DNA of 64,000 nucleotides from Marinicella rhabdoformis (GCF_009671245.1 NZ_VTFS01000001.1:779914-843913), one strand, 5' to 3'; counted from the stretch's first letter, positions 45,992-56,540 are shown. The notes: generated by a model not told the origin, from the letters alone. Program-made: numbers and translations.

Positions 45992-48181
45992 TTAATTTAA
46001 TATTTTTTCAAACGTTTGTTTTAATTCCTTTGCTGACTTATAACCAAAGAAATTATGCTGAACCAATGGCGCACCACCGGCTGCAAAAAATAAACTGGCA
46101 GGCGGGCCGACAATTTGAAAGTGGCCCATCAATGCCGCATCGATTTCATCATTGGCAGTCACATCTGCCTTTAATAGCGTCAATTGCGAAGACAAGGCAA
46201 CCAAGTCTGGATCTTGAAATGTGGTTGCCTCCATGCGCTTGCACTCGGTACACCAGTCAGCATAAAAATCAAAATACACAGGCTTGTCACTGGCTTTTAA
46301 AGCCGCTTGCAACGCTTCAAGTGATTTGATTTTGGTGAACTCTAGTTTCTTAATTTCTGCTTGACCAACAACTGAAAACACACCTTTCAATGGTTTAATT
46401 GGGTCAGTCCCTCCAGCCATTGCACCTACAAGTTGTGCAGCACCAATTAATACCCCCACTACCTTCACTGCATCAAAAAATGAGGCCCATACACCTGTTA
46501 ATCCGTTGTTTTTTGCATAAGCACTCCACATGAATGCGGAAGTTATGATTAAACCCGCCCACATAAACAACACCACATTGGCATCCAAAATTCGCGACAT
46601 AAACCAGATTGCCATACCCAATAAAGCGATACCAAAAAATGCTTTAACCACATTCATCCAACCACCTGATGACGGCATCCACTTACCCGCAGAAGTGCCA
46701 ATCGCAATCAAAGGAATGCCCATCCCCATAGACATAGCGAACAAAGCCAAGCCACCCAAAACGGCACCACTATGCTCTGTAGAAATATAAATCACAGCGG
46801 CAGCCAAAGGCGGTGCCACACAAGGACCAACAATCAATGCCGACAAAAAGCCCATCACAGCCACTCCTAAGATGGAGCCACTTTTTTGTTTGTTAGAAAT
46901 ATTGGATAATTTGTTTTGCCATTTGGCAGGCAATTGCAGCTCATAATAACCAAACATCGACAAAGCCAGTAACACAAAGACCACACTGAACGAAATAATG
47001 ATCCACGGCTTTTGAAATATGGCCTGTAAATTAGCGCCCATCAAACCCGCAACTATGCCCACAACCGTATAGGTCAATGCCATCGCCAACACATAGGTCA
47101 ATGACAAAACAAATGCGCGTGAGGTACTGGGGTTCTTTTGACCAACAATCAAGCTAGACAGGATGGGAATCATCGGAAACACACAAGGTGTTAGTGACAG
47201 CAGCAAACCAAATCCAAAGAATTTTAAAACCGTCAACCACATTGGGTTTTGAGAGATGTTTGCTGTTAATTGCTGTGTTTCCGACAATGACTGAACCTGA
47301 ATTTCTGGTTCAACAGTTTTTAAAGGTGCCACTTCCAACTGTTCTGCTTTAGGCAAATCTACAGCCACCATTCTTGAATCAGGTGGATAACAAATTTTAC
47401 CGTCTTCACAACCTTGAAAGGCAACCTCTATATCAACTTGAGACAGTTCAACGGAACGCGAAAATGGAACAGTAATTTCAACCACATCATAATAAACATC
47501 TACCAAACCAAACTCAGGGTCGTCTTTCTTCACTGCAGGTGGAAATTCAGGTGAAGCCAAAGCGATACCTTGAGTATATGTTGAAAACTGAATCTGATCT
47601 TTGTAAAGATAAATATGAGGCGCCATCGTAAACCTGGCACTCAACGCCTTATCCGACAAGGCAATCACTTCAAATCGAAAAGCTTCACTGACTGGTAATG
47701 AAGTGGCACCGCCAAAGAATGAATTCCCTTCATTTGAGAATGACAAAGTAGATGATGTGCTCGAAACCAGCTGATCTCTTGACTCAGGCACATCAAACAA
47801 CCGTTTCTGCGGCGGGTAACAAATACCCGCATCTGCACAACCTTGGAATTTGACTTCTAATTGTGACCCTGCTTGCGCATCTTGATAAGGGATGTTGATG
47901 ACCACTTGTTTTCGGTAGGTTTCCACTTCTCCAAAAAACTCATCAGTTTTTTTCTTACCCTGAGGAATCTGTGCTTCAGACAATGAGACTCCCAGTCCAT
48001 CGAACTTAAATGCATGACGATACAAATAATACCCATCAGCGATATCAAAGGTAACCGCTGCCATACCATCAATTGCAACAACTGTTTGCTTAAAGGCCTC
48101 ATCAACAGGCAATATTTTTTCTTCAGACCACACCGGCCCAACCAACAGCCACAAGGCCAGCACATTAAATAGTTTCTTCAT
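45992..48181 (-). CDS. dsbD: Thiol:disulfide interchange protein DsbD with duplicated N-terminal domain
   Basis: A 729-residue inner-membrane reductant transporter that passes electrons from cytosolic thioredoxin to periplasmic thiol proteins. It has a signal peptide (about 1-19), two tandem nDsbD domains (about 25-135, Cys115/Cys121 in FQGCADAGICYPP; about 163-275, Cys258/Cys264 in FQGCEDGKICYPP), an eight-helix membrane domain with Cys in LTPCVFP and GPCVAPP, and a C-terminal thioredoxin domain with WCTEC (Cys644/Cys647). E. coli DsbD (about 565 residues) has one N-terminal domain, so this form is enlarged by duplication. It overlaps cutA by 17 bases. Confidence 0.94.
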   Translation of the reverse strand: MKKLFNVLALWLLVGPVWSEEKILPVDEAFKQTVVAIDGMAAVTFDIADGYYLYRHAFKFDGLGVSLSEAQIPQGKKKTDEFFGEVETYRKQVVINIPYQDAQAGSQLEVKFQGCADAGICYPPQKRLFDVPESRDQLVSSTSSTLSFSNEGNSFFGGATSLPVSEAFRFEVIALSDKALSARFTMAPHIYLYKDQIQFSTYTQGIALASPEFPPAVKKDDPEFGLVDVYYDVVEITVPFSRSVELSQVDIEVAFQGCEDGKICYPPDSRMVAVDLPKAEQLEVAPLKTVEPEIQVQSLSETQQLTANISQNPMWLTVLKFFGFGLLLSLTPCVFPMIPILSSLIVGQKNPSTSRAFVLSLTYVLAMALTYTVVGIVAGLMGANLQAIFQKPWIIISFSVVFVLLALSMFGYYELQLPAKWQNKLSNISNKQKSGSILGVAVMGFLSALIVGPCVAPPLAAAVIYISTEHSGAVLGGLALFAMSMGMGIPLIAIGTSAGKWMPSSGGWMNVVKAFFGIALLGMAIWFMSRILDANVVLFMWAGLIITSAFMWSAYAKNNGLTGVWASFFDAVKVVGVLIGAAQLVGAMAGGTDPIKPLKGVFSVVGQAEIKKLEFTKIKSLEALQAALKASDKPVYFDFYADWCTECKRMEATTFQDPDLVALSSQLTLLKADVTANDEIDAALMGHFQIVGPPASLFFAAGGAPLVQHNFFGYKSAKELKQTFEKILN

Positions 48182-48488
48182 CTATCCACTTCTTATAAGG
48201 TTTTGATAGCGCCACCAGAGGTGTGGCAATTATTTCTGGCACATCATAACTGTGTTGTGTCAAAATTTCCTGTTCTATCCGCTCAAACAAGGCTTCTTTT
48301 GTTTTTAATAACAACAAACATTCGTTAGCAGATGCTATTTGACCCTGCCAACGATAAAATGATTGCATTGAATCGATAATTTGTCCACAGGCCACCAACC
48401 TTTGGGACAACAACAACTTGACCAAAGCCACTGCCTCCACATCTGACGAACAGCTCACAGTCACCTGTATGTACTTTTCTTCTGACAT
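48165..48488 (-). CDS. cutA: Divalent-cation tolerance protein CutA
   Basis: A 107-residue trimeric CutA1-family protein. The family signatures LVACGQIIDSMQSFYRWQGQI and YDVPEIIATPL are intact. Linked historically to copper tolerance; its molecular role is unclear. First gene of the minus-strand cluster, overlapping dsbD, an arrangement also seen in enterics (cutA-dsbD). Confidence 0.95.
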   Translation of the reverse strand: MSEEKYIQVTVSCSSDVEAVALVKLLLSQRLVACGQIIDSMQSFYRWQGQIASANECLLLLKTKEALFERIEQEILTQHSYDVPEIIATPLVALSKPYKKWIDEETI

Positions 48489-48575
48489 ATTAATCTCGTT
48501 TCTGTTTCAATTTATTTAAAATTTAACACAAGCATTTTTGTAATCAAAGACAACTGTGGTTAAACTGTTTGGTCT

Positions 48576-50822
48576 ATGCCTGATATCAGCCACCAAAAAT
48601 TAAATCAAATTTTAGACGCGCAAAACCAAGCTTTGGGGCTGGTTGTTTCAGATGCGCCATTAACTGACTGTTTAAATCAAATTTGTTTGCTGCTTGAAAA
48701 ATCGATTCAAAACAAAGACATTATCGTCGGCATTTCAATTCAAAAAGACGACTTTTTCAATCACAGAATTTGTCCCAGCTTACCGGAAGTTTGCTCGCTC
48801 AGCATACAAAGAGAATCCAGCCCTTGCACTACACTTCAGTCGATACTTAAAAACCAACCCGTGTTTTCTCAAAATATCAGTACGACTGAACACTGGATAT
48901 GTGGGCAACAAGTTTTACAGAAAGCAGGCATAAAGGCTTGTGGTTCTTGGCCTATTTCAATCACTGAAAATGAAGTTTATGGTAGCTTAGACATTTACCT
49001 CAAATCCCATATGGAACCGAATCGTTTTGAAGTGGCATTGACTCAACACTACGCGCAATTTGTTGCTGTCACCATCGAAAAAAATCAGCTTCATAAAAAA
49101 CAAAAATCTTTGACTCAGTCAATCCAAGACAGCAACCACCGAATGAAAGCTTTTTCTAAACTGATCCCTGACTTGATGTTTGTACTAAACCATGATGGCA
49201 CCATAGAAAATTTATTGGGAGGCAGCCCAGACTTGTTGATGATGGCTGAATCTGAGTTTATAGACAAAAAGTATAATGAAGTTCTTCCACCCGATGTCTC
49301 CACAAAAGTGGAACATGGCATCACTCAAGCACTGGATAACAATAAAATTCAAGTCATTGAATACAGTTTAGATTTGCCTATTGGAAAAACAGATTTTGAA
49401 GGTCGCATCATTCCTGCCGAACAAGACAGAGACACACATGAAAGGCGCCTGCTTTATATGGCGAGAGATGTTACCCAACAAAACAAAGACAAAGCACAAA
49501 TTGAAGAGCTGGCCTATTATGATTCATTGACTCAACTGGCTAACAGAAGTTATTTAATGGAACGCCTTGAAGAAAAAATTCAGCTGGTGGCCCGCAACCA
49601 ACTTCATGGGGCTTTAATTTTCGTTGACCTTGATGACTTCAAAAAAATCAACGATTCACTTGGCCACAGCATTGGCGATGAATTCTTGATAATGATTGGT
49701 TTAAGGCTAAAACAAGTCATACCTTTGAACGCCGCTTTGGCTAGAATTGGTGGTGATGAGTTTGTCATCTTACTAGATGATTTAAGCATTGACGCTGAAC
49801 AGTTGAAGTCACATGCAGTAGCACTTTCAGAAATGTTGATTAAACAGGTCAGCAAATCCTTTTTCTATAATAAAGCTGAGTATCAGATTGGTTGCAGTAT
49901 TGGCATTTCAATATTTGACGGCAACCAAGCGGCCACTGCAGACCAGGTGCTTCAACAAGCTGACATGTGTATGTACCAAGCCAAAAAGATGGGAGGCAAA
50001 CAATTGGTTGTGTTTGACCAACAATTCAGCGACAACACAGCTCAAAGATTTAAAATTGAGAGTGACATACAAAAAGGCATCAAAAATCATTCCTTTCACG
50101 CCTACTTTCAACCGCAATTTAATCATCACAATCAAATCATTTCAGCTGAAGCACTGATTCGCTGGCAAGTGGGCGGAAAAACGGTAGTACAACCTTCCGA
50201 ATTCATTCCCATTGCTGAAAACTCGGGGCTAATCAACCAATTACAACAAATCATACTTAAGCAATCCTGTCAGCTTATCCAGCAAATAGACTGCCTATTG
50301 GGTCATCAAGATTTCACTTTAAGTATCAACATCAGTACCACTCAGCTGAGAACAAAATTGGGGCAGATGTTATTACAAACCATCATGGAACACGGACTTG
50401 AGCCCCGTCGGTTCAAATTAGAAATCACAGAGTCGATACTGTTAGATCGATCTCAAGTTGTATCTGAACAGATTGAAGTTTTACAATCGATGGGCTTTCA
50501 GTTTTCTATTGATGATTTTGGCATGGGTTTTTCGTCTTTGGCCTATTTACATGATTTACCCATACAAGAGCTTAAAATTGACAAAGCCTTTATCGAACAA
50601 CGAACCAACCACAAAAAACAACGCGCCATAGTCAAAGCCATTACCACCTTAGCCAATGAACTGGATTTGAATGTCATTATTGAAGGCGTAGAAACAACCC
50701 AACAACACCAATTGATTGAAGGACTTAATTATACAGCCCTCCAGGGGTTTTTGTTTGCCAAACCCATGCCCATCAGTGAATTCATGGCATTAATGAAACA
50801 AACAGCAAACACGGTCATATAA
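48576..50822 (+). CDS. GAF-PAS-GGDEF-EAL cyclic-di-GMP protein
   Basis: A 748-residue cytosolic protein without membrane helices. A GAF-like domain (about 15-175) is followed by PAS (about 190-305), GGDEF (about 325-485, intact GGDEF at 392-396, no RxxD inhibitory site), and EAL (about 500-745, Glu525-Ala-Leu, IDDFGMGFSSL, LKIDKAFIE, EGVETTQQ). Both active sites look complete, so it could make or degrade c-di-GMP; which dominates cannot be read from sequence. Divergent from cutA across 87 bases, single gene. Confidence 0.9.
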   Translation: MPDISHQKLNQILDAQNQALGLVVSDAPLTDCLNQICLLLEKSIQNKDIIVGISIQKDDFFNHRICPSLPEVCSLSIQRESSPCTTLQSILKNQPVFSQNISTTEHWICGQQVLQKAGIKACGSWPISITENEVYGSLDIYLKSHMEPNRFEVALTQHYAQFVAVTIEKNQLHKKQKSLTQSIQDSNHRMKAFSKLIPDLMFVLNHDGTIENLLGGSPDLLMMAESEFIDKKYNEVLPPDVSTKVEHGITQALDNNKIQVIEYSLDLPIGKTDFEGRIIPAEQDRDTHERRLLYMARDVTQQNKDKAQIEELAYYDSLTQLANRSYLMERLEEKIQLVARNQLHGALIFVDLDDFKKINDSLGHSIGDEFLIMIGLRLKQVIPLNAALARIGGDEFVILLDDLSIDAEQLKSHAVALSEMLIKQVSKSFFYNKAEYQIGCSIGISIFDGNQAATADQVLQQADMCMYQAKKMGGKQLVVFDQQFSDNTAQRFKIESDIQKGIKNHSFHAYFQPQFNHHNQIISAEALIRWQVGGKTVVQPSEFIPIAENSGLINQLQQIILKQSCQLIQQIDCLLGHQDFTLSINISTTQLRTKLGQMLLQTIMEHGLEPRRFKLEITESILLDRSQVVSEQIEVLQSMGFQFSIDDFGMGFSSLAYLHDLPIQELKIDKAFIEQRTNHKKQRAIVKAITTLANELDLNVIIEGVETTQQHQLIEGLNYTALQGFLFAKPMPISEFMALMKQTANTVI

Positions 50823-51031
50823 AGGAACCTTCCCCCCTCTTCTTTTGCCTTTCAAACAAAAAAGCTGCTCAAGTTGACGTATAACTCAACAATTATCCCT
50901 GTAACACGCCATTATTTGTAAGACATTCAGCACAAAGCAGTTCATTTTTAAACTTTTTAACTTGATTCACGAATCAAGCAAAGGCCTCTTGTAGTAAAAT
51001 GCCTGTTTCAATCAACCCGAAATTTGCCACA

Positions 51032-51649
51032 ATGGCCAAACTGTATTTTTATTATTCAGCAATGAATGCCGGTAAAACAACCCACTTATTGCAGTCCAGT
51101 CACAACTACCGAGAACGAGGAATGACTTCTCTGATATTGTCTTCATCCATTGATGACCGGTATGGTCAAGGTGTCGTCACGTCAAGGATTGGGCTTTCTG
51201 CACCTTCAATTATTTTCAATCAAAGTGAAGATTTGTACGACTTGGTGAAAAGCCAGCCACCGGTTGATTGTATTTTGGTGGATGAAGCACAGTTTTTAAG
51301 CAAAGCACAAGTTTTTCAACTGGGTGACATTGTTGACCAAATACACGTACCCGTTCTCGCCTACGGTTTACGCACTGACTTTCAAGGAGAATTATTTGAA
51401 GGCAGCCAATACCTTTTGGCATGGGCTGATGAGTTGAAAGAATTGAAAACCATTTGTCATACAGGTAAAAAGGCCACCATGGTGGTGCGGATTGATGATG
51501 ACGGCAAAGCCATTAAAACGGGCGCTCAAATTCAAATAGGTGGCAATGAAAGGTATGTTTCCGTTTCACGCGCTGAATACAAAAGAATTTTTCATGACGA
51601 AGGCAGCATCAAACCTTCACAAATTTCATTACCATTGGACGACATATGA
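51032..51649 (+). CDS. tdk: Thymidine kinase (TK1-like) lacking most zinc ligands
   Basis: 205 residues from the ATG at 51032 ([17 protein letters not shown]), the same length as E. coli Tdk; an upstream ATG at 50999 adds an unlikely 11 residues. Phosphorylates thymidine for salvage. P-loop [12 protein letters not shown], the DEAQF Walker B/catalytic Glu and GGNERYVSV are intact. Of the four zinc-ribbon ligands only Cys142 is clear: Thr144, Ser179 and Glu182 stand where Cys, Cys and His are expected. Its end overlaps fmt by four bases (ATGA). Confidence 0.94.
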   Translation: MAKLYFYYSAMNAGKTTHLLQSSHNYRERGMTSLILSSSIDDRYGQGVVTSRIGLSAPSIIFNQSEDLYDLVKSQPPVDCILVDEAQFLSKAQVFQLGDIVDQIHVPVLAYGLRTDFQGELFEGSQYLLAWADELKELKTICHTGKKATMVVRIDDDGKAIKTGAQIQIGGNERYVSVSRAEYKRIFHDEGSIKPSQISLPLDDI

Positions 51650-52572
51650 ATATTATTTTTTGTGGCACGCCTGACTTTTCCGTTACAGCACTTCAACATC
51701 TGATAAACGCTGGACACCACATCCAAGCCGTATTCACTCAGCCAGACAAACCCAAAGGCAGGGGACAAAAAGAGCAAAAAACGCCCGTCAAACTAGAAGC
51801 AGAAAAGCATGACATCCCGGTATTTCAGCCAATAAACCTTAAAAGTGAGGTTACACAAGAACTGCTGGCCTCTTTTAAATGTGATTTGATGGTTGTAGTG
51901 GCATATGGTCTGATCATTCCCCAAGTAATTTTGGACATGCCCAAACACGGCTGTTGGAACATACATGCTTCAATTTTACCTCGTTGGCGCGGAGCGGCAC
52001 CTATACACAGGGCCATTTTGGCAGGTGACAAAAAAACCGGCATCAGCATCATGCAAATGGAAGCGGGGCTAGATACTGGGCCTGTTTATAGGATTTATTC
52101 CACTGACATCGATGCTCAAGACACGGCCCAAACCTTGCATGATCGCTTAAGCGACCTGGGTGGAAAGGCCATTGTTGATTGTATTCAGTCGCTTGAAAAC
52201 AAAACATTAGGCAAAGCAGAGCCTCAAAACAACAACCTGGCAACCTACGCACATAAATTACAAAAATCAGAATCTGTTATTAATTGGCACCAACCTGCAG
52301 CAGTGATTGAAAGACAGATTCGTGCATTCACACCTTGGCCTGGTAGCAGCTGTGAAGTGGCAGGAGAAGGCTTAAAAATTTGGCAAGCTGAGGTCGTCAC
52401 AACAAACAATGAAAACACAAAAAACTCTGGAGACATAGCCTTTGCAGATAAAAAACAATTGCATATACAATGCCACCCTGGCCAATTGTCTTTACTCGAA
52501 ATTCAAAAACCGGGGAAAAAGCGCATGCCCATCACCGCATTGATGGTCAGTAAACCATTGTGGTACACATGA
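51646..52572 (+). CDS. fmt: Methionyl-tRNA formyltransferase
   Basis: A 308-residue enzyme that formylates initiator Met-tRNA. It starts [18 protein letters not shown]. The catalytic [20 protein letters not shown] and the [13 protein letters not shown] motif are present, with an OB-like C-terminal domain after about 205. It overlaps tdk upstream and rsmB downstream, both by ATGA. def, often upstream of fmt, is not adjacent here. Confidence 0.97.
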   Translation: MNIIFCGTPDFSVTALQHLINAGHHIQAVFTQPDKPKGRGQKEQKTPVKLEAEKHDIPVFQPINLKSEVTQELLASFKCDLMVVVAYGLIIPQVILDMPKHGCWNIHASILPRWRGAAPIHRAILAGDKKTGISIMQMEAGLDTGPVYRIYSTDIDAQDTAQTLHDRLSDLGGKAIVDCIQSLENKTLGKAEPQNNNLATYAHKLQKSESVINWHQPAAVIERQIRAFTPWPGSSCEVAGEGLKIWQAEVVTTNNENTKNSGDIAFADKKQLHIQCHPGQLSLLEIQKPGKKRMPITALMVSKPLWYT

Positions 52573-53831
52573 AGAACACATCAAAAAACAACCGGGTACT
52601 CAGTTGCCAAGTGCTATATCAAGTGTGCTATAAACACCAACACATCAAACCTGCTTTAATACAAGTTTTACCCAGCGACTTGCCCCAACAAGACAAAGCT
52701 TGGATTCAAAACTGTTGCTACCAAACCATGCGTCATTTTCAGGAAATGCAAGCAAGGTGGCAAAAATTTGTGCCTAAAGCCATCAAAGACCAGTTGGTGG
52801 ATTTGATATTAACCCTCAGTGTGACACAAAAATTTGTCATGGGCGCACCTGACCATGCAACTGTCAATGAAGCCGTCAAAGCATGTAAAAAGTTGAAAAA
52901 GCATTGGGCCACAGGGCTGGTCAATAAAGTGTTAAAGAAAGCACTGAATGACACTGCATTTGAACCTCAAACAGCTTCACAAAAGCACAACCACCCAGAA
53001 TGGTGGATTAAGCAACTCAGAAAAGACTGGCCAGAACATGCAGACCAGATTTTGCATGCCAACAACCAAAAGCCACCTTTGTGGCTGCGAGTCAAAAACC
53101 CGGATGCAGCTTTACCACCTGGCCGCCCGCATGCATCAATGAAACAAGCTTGGTTATGTGAAGATGCATCAATTGATATTGGCCAACTATTGAAGCAAGG
53201 CGACGTTTCTGTTCAAGATGCAGCGGCTCAATTTACTGCCAGCTTGTTAGACCCTCAAGCAGGGGAAAGAATACTTGATGCCTGTGCAGCACCCGGCGGG
53301 AAAAGTTGTCACCTGCTTGAATACCAACCACAAATCATCCTTGATATCCTCGAGTTAGATCCTGATAGGATGAAACTTGTTGAACACAACTTGCACCGCC
53401 TGGGCTTGTCAGCCAATCAACTGCTGGTTGCCGATGCTGAGCGTCCTGACAAATGGCATGATGGTCATGCTTATGATAAAATTTTGTTGGACGTGCCTTG
53501 CAGTGCCTCTGGCGTAGTCAGGCGAAACCCAGACATGAAAGTGATGCGCCAAGCGGGTCATATCAAACCATTGGTCGACTTGCAGCAATGCATCCTGCAT
53601 GCCCATGCCGAAATATTAAAACCCAAAGGCAAGTTACTGTATGCCACATGCTCTATGTTTAAGGCTGAAAATGAACGCCAGATGGCTCGCTTTTTAAAGT
53701 CCCACCCGCACTTTCAAGAAATACCTATCACTGTTCCAGGAGCGGTTGTCGGGAAGCACGGGCAACAAATCATCACAGGTACAGATGAAATGGATGGTTT
53801 TTATTACTGCCTATTGGAGCGTTGCGAATGA
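52569..53831 (+). CDS. rsmB: 16S rRNA m5C967 methyltransferase
   Basis: About 420 residues from the ATG overlapping the fmt stop; an in-frame GTG lies three codons earlier. An N-terminal NusB-like domain (about 1-140) is followed by a SAM methyltransferase with DACAAPGGKSCHLLE, DVPCSASGVVRRNPD (first catalytic Cys) and YATCSMFKAENE (second Cys). It methylates C967 of 16S rRNA. The fmt-rsmB pair is a classic bacterial operon. Confidence 0.95.
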   Translation: MKNTSKNNRVLSCQVLYQVCYKHQHIKPALIQVLPSDLPQQDKAWIQNCCYQTMRHFQEMQARWQKFVPKAIKDQLVDLILTLSVTQKFVMGAPDHATVNEAVKACKKLKKHWATGLVNKVLKKALNDTAFEPQTASQKHNHPEWWIKQLRKDWPEHADQILHANNQKPPLWLRVKNPDAALPPGRPHASMKQAWLCEDASIDIGQLLKQGDVSVQDAAAQFTASLLDPQAGERILDACAAPGGKSCHLLEYQPQIILDILELDPDRMKLVEHNLHRLGLSANQLLVADAERPDKWHDGHAYDKILLDVPCSASGVVRRNPDMKVMRQAGHIKPLVDLQQCILHAHAEILKPKGKLLYATCSMFKAENERQMARFLKSHPHFQEIPITVPGAVVGKHGQQIITGTDEMDGFYYCLLERCE

Positions 53832-54382
53832 GGTTTATTGGTTTCATTTTTTGTCTCATCTTGTCCACCCATTCTCAAGCCGGTGACATACAAGTTCAAA
53901 GCATAGAAACTCAGTGGGGTGCGCTCCAACTAACAGTCAACCCACATTACAACATAACGGCCTCAGAAGTGATTAACGAAGCCATAAACAGTGGCATTGT
54001 GCTGTCTTTGATTGCCAAGTTACACAGCCGCCAAAGCCGAGACTATTGGTTTGACAACACCATCAGTAAGCACCAACAAACTTTTGAGGTGCGGTACTTC
54101 TCACTCAGTGGCCAATATCAACTTCACAACACGGACAATGACGAAAGAAACAGCTTTGTTTCTCTTGCTGATTTGTGGCGTCACATAGAACGCCGAACAG
54201 AATTTAAGCTGCCTTTAAATTTGGCCCAAGAAACTGACTATTTTTCTACCCGCTTGCGATTGGATGCGGGGGCTTTACCTTCAGCGATGCAACTTCCAGT
54301 GCTCTTATCAAACGACTGGAGATTCAAGTCAGACTGGTTTGAAAGTCCTTTGGACAAACCCAAGTCAGCACAACGCCCATGA
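53828..54382 (+). CDS. DUF4390 periplasmic protein
   Basis: 184 residues from the ATG overlapping the rsmB stop. A signal peptide (about 1-17, ending HSQAG) is followed by a beta-rich body with LRLDAGALPSAMQLPVLL near the end, the DUF4390 pattern. In many beta- and gammaproteobacteria this gene sits between rsmB and an ntrY-type kinase, exactly as here, so a role with that kinase is likely, but none is known to me. Confidence 0.85.
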   Translation: MRFIGFIFCLILSTHSQAGDIQVQSIETQWGALQLTVNPHYNITASEVINEAINSGIVLSLIAKLHSRQSRDYWFDNTISKHQQTFEVRYFSLSGQYQLHNTDNDERNSFVSLADLWRHIERRTEFKLPLNLAQETDYFSTRLRLDAGALPSAMQLPVLLSNDWRFKSDWFESPLDKPKSAQRP

Positions 54383-56532
54383 ACGCCAAACTCAAGCAAC
54401 TACTGACCAAATCGATTCCCTTACTGATGTTGGTGGCATCGTTGCTTTTGGCTTTGTATTTTTTAATTTTTGCCATCCAAAGTTCTGACCAATTCAATCG
54501 CATGTATTTGTGGTTGTTTGGAGCGTCAGTTTTGGCCGTCGTGGTATTGGTGGTTTTAATATTACAACGCATTGTGTGGCTGATCATCAGGCGAAAACAA
54601 AATGAACCAGGCATCCAATTAACCACAAGGCTGGTATTGATGTTTGCGGGCCTTTCCTTGCCACCAGTCATTGTGGTCTATTTTTTCGCCAATTTGTTGG
54701 TCACTCAATACATTGACACTTGGTTCAATGTTGAAACAGACAGCGCGCTGGAAGATGCCATTGAATTGGGACAAATTTTTCTCGACACACAAACCAAAAC
54801 ACACTTAAACGACGGCAAAGACATGGCCGCTCAATTGGCAGAAATTGACCCACTGAGCCAAAGCATTTACCTCGATCGAATCCTCGATGAAAGCCAGGCT
54901 TCTGCATTGAGCTTACACAGCAGCGACGGTCAAATGCTGGCTTCTAGTCAAATTGACCCACTGAAATTTCAACAGCCTGTCTTGCCCAGCAGGGTAATCA
55001 ACGAAGTGGGGAATAGCAGAAACTATGCTCGCATTGAACCCTATGGTAAAAACGAGCTTCAAATTCGTGTCGCCCTGCCCATTGATAATAAAACCAGTTT
55101 AAACATAGGTCAAAAACGTATTTTACAAGCACTGTTCTCTGTACCTAGTGAATATGAATCACTGGCACACAATATCGAAACCCAATACCACCAATACAAC
55201 AAACAAGCGTACCAACGACAGCAGTTAGAAAACACTTTTGTTATTATTTTAACAGTGGTCCTTTTGATCAGTGTATTTCTGGCGATGTTGCGCGCCTTTT
55301 CATCTGCTCGTCGCTTGGTGGCACCCATTAAATCACTGTCAGAAGGCACGAAGGCCATTGCCGAAGGTGATTTCAGTCGCATCATCCCTGTTGAGTCAAA
55401 CGATGAGCTAGGATTTTTGGTTCAATCATTCAACAGCATGTCGACAGAAATTGCCAGTTCCAGTGCGTTGGCACACCGTGCACAATCTGATGCTGAAGGA
55501 CAAAGAACTTACTTAGAAAAAGTGATGTCACACATTTCCAGTGGTGTCATCAGTATCGACCAAGATCAGTTGATTCGATTAAGTAACGAAAGTACTAACA
55601 GGATTTTGCATTTAGCAGACCGAAGTCTAATTAATCAAAACATAGACTTTTTGGCAATGAAAAACCCAACTTTGACACCTTTGGTTGATTTAATCAAAAG
55701 CAAGGTCAGCTCAAAGACACCTCATTGGCAACAAGAGGTTTTGATCGCGGAAGATTCTCTCCGTCGAATTTTATTGGTTCGAGGTAGCCACATCAGTCAT
55801 GATGAAATTGAAGGCGGCGCGCATGTTGTGGTTTTTGATGACCAAACCATCATCAACCAAGCACAAAGAGATGCCGCATGGAGTGAAGTGGCGCGCCGCT
55901 TGGCACATGAAGTAAAAAACCCACTCACTCCTATTCAGCTGTCCGCAGAGCGTATGCAAATGCGTTTTGAAGGTAAGCTGTCAAAAGATGAAGATGAAAT
56001 CTTGAATCGTGCCACTCAAACCATAGTCGCTCAAGTAGAAAACTTGAAAACGTTGGTCAATGCATTTTCAGATTATGCCAAACCTCCAGAATTGAAAAAA
56101 GAATTAGGTGGCTTGAACGACCTCATCAATGAGGTCGTTGATCTGTACTCCATTTCTCACCCAGGGATACATTTTGAAGTGCAACTGGCGCATCCAGAAC
56201 CTAACTTACTTTTGGATAAAGGGCGAATGACGCAGCTGCTCACCAACTTGATAAAAAATGCACAAGAAAGTGTTGATGAAGGCGAGGTAAAAATTAACAT
56301 CACTACCCAACAAAAAGACAATCGCTTGCAAGTTTCAATCCAAGATAACGGTCATGGTTTTAAACAAGAAAATTTATCTCAAGTTTTTGAGCCTTATGAG
56401 TCAACCAAAACACGTGGTTCTGGCTTAGGACTGGCAATCGTTAAAAAAATAGTAGAAGAACACGGTGGTGAAATCAGCGTTAAAAACCATGACCAAGGCG
56501 CGCTGATCGACCTCTTTTTACCCATAGCATAG
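54379..56532 (+). CDS. ntrY: NtrY-like membrane sensor histidine kinase
   Basis: A 717-residue kinase. Two N-terminal helices (about 12-60), a third near 78-100, a periplasmic region and a further helix (about 285-305) precede HAMP (about 310-365), PAS (about 375-480), a dimerisation helix with the phospho-His in ARRLAHEVKNPLTPIQLSAERM-type sequence, and a HATPase with GSGLGLAIVKKIVEEHGG. This is the NtrY plan. The partner ntrX is missing immediately downstream, where an aldehyde dehydrogenase gene sits. It overlaps the DUF4390 gene by ATGA. Confidence 0.88.
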   Translation: MNAKLKQLLTKSIPLLMLVASLLLALYFLIFAIQSSDQFNRMYLWLFGASVLAVVVLVVLILQRIVWLIIRRKQNEPGIQLTTRLVLMFAGLSLPPVIVVYFFANLLVTQYIDTWFNVETDSALEDAIELGQIFLDTQTKTHLNDGKDMAAQLAEIDPLSQSIYLDRILDESQASALSLHSSDGQMLASSQIDPLKFQQPVLPSRVINEVGNSRNYARIEPYGKNELQIRVALPIDNKTSLNIGQKRILQALFSVPSEYESLAHNIETQYHQYNKQAYQRQQLENTFVIILTVVLLISVFLAMLRAFSSARRLVAPIKSLSEGTKAIAEGDFSRIIPVESNDELGFLVQSFNSMSTEIASSSALAHRAQSDAEGQRTYLEKVMSHISSGVISIDQDQLIRLSNESTNRILHLADRSLINQNIDFLAMKNPTLTPLVDLIKSKVSSKTPHWQQEVLIAEDSLRRILLVRGSHISHDEIEGGAHVVVFDDQTIINQAQRDAAWSEVARRLAHEVKNPLTPIQLSAERMQMRFEGKLSKDEDEILNRATQTIVAQVENLKTLVNAFSDYAKPPELKKELGGLNDLINEVVDLYSISHPGIHFEVQLAHPEPNLLLDKGRMTQLLTNLIKNAQESVDEGEVKINITTQQKDNRLQVSIQDNGHGFKQENLSQVFEPYESTKTRGSGLGLAIVKKIVEEHGGEISVKNHDQGALIDLFLPIA
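56116..56139 (+). repeat. 11-bp perfect hairpin inside the NtrY-like gene
   Basis: AACGACCTCAT-CA-ATGAGGTCGTT lies in the kinase core coding sequence (LNDLINEVV). The 2-base spacer suits a cruciform or DNA-binding site better than a relaxed RNA loop. It may be chance. Confidence 0.4.
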
Positions 56533-56540
56533 GAATGTCC

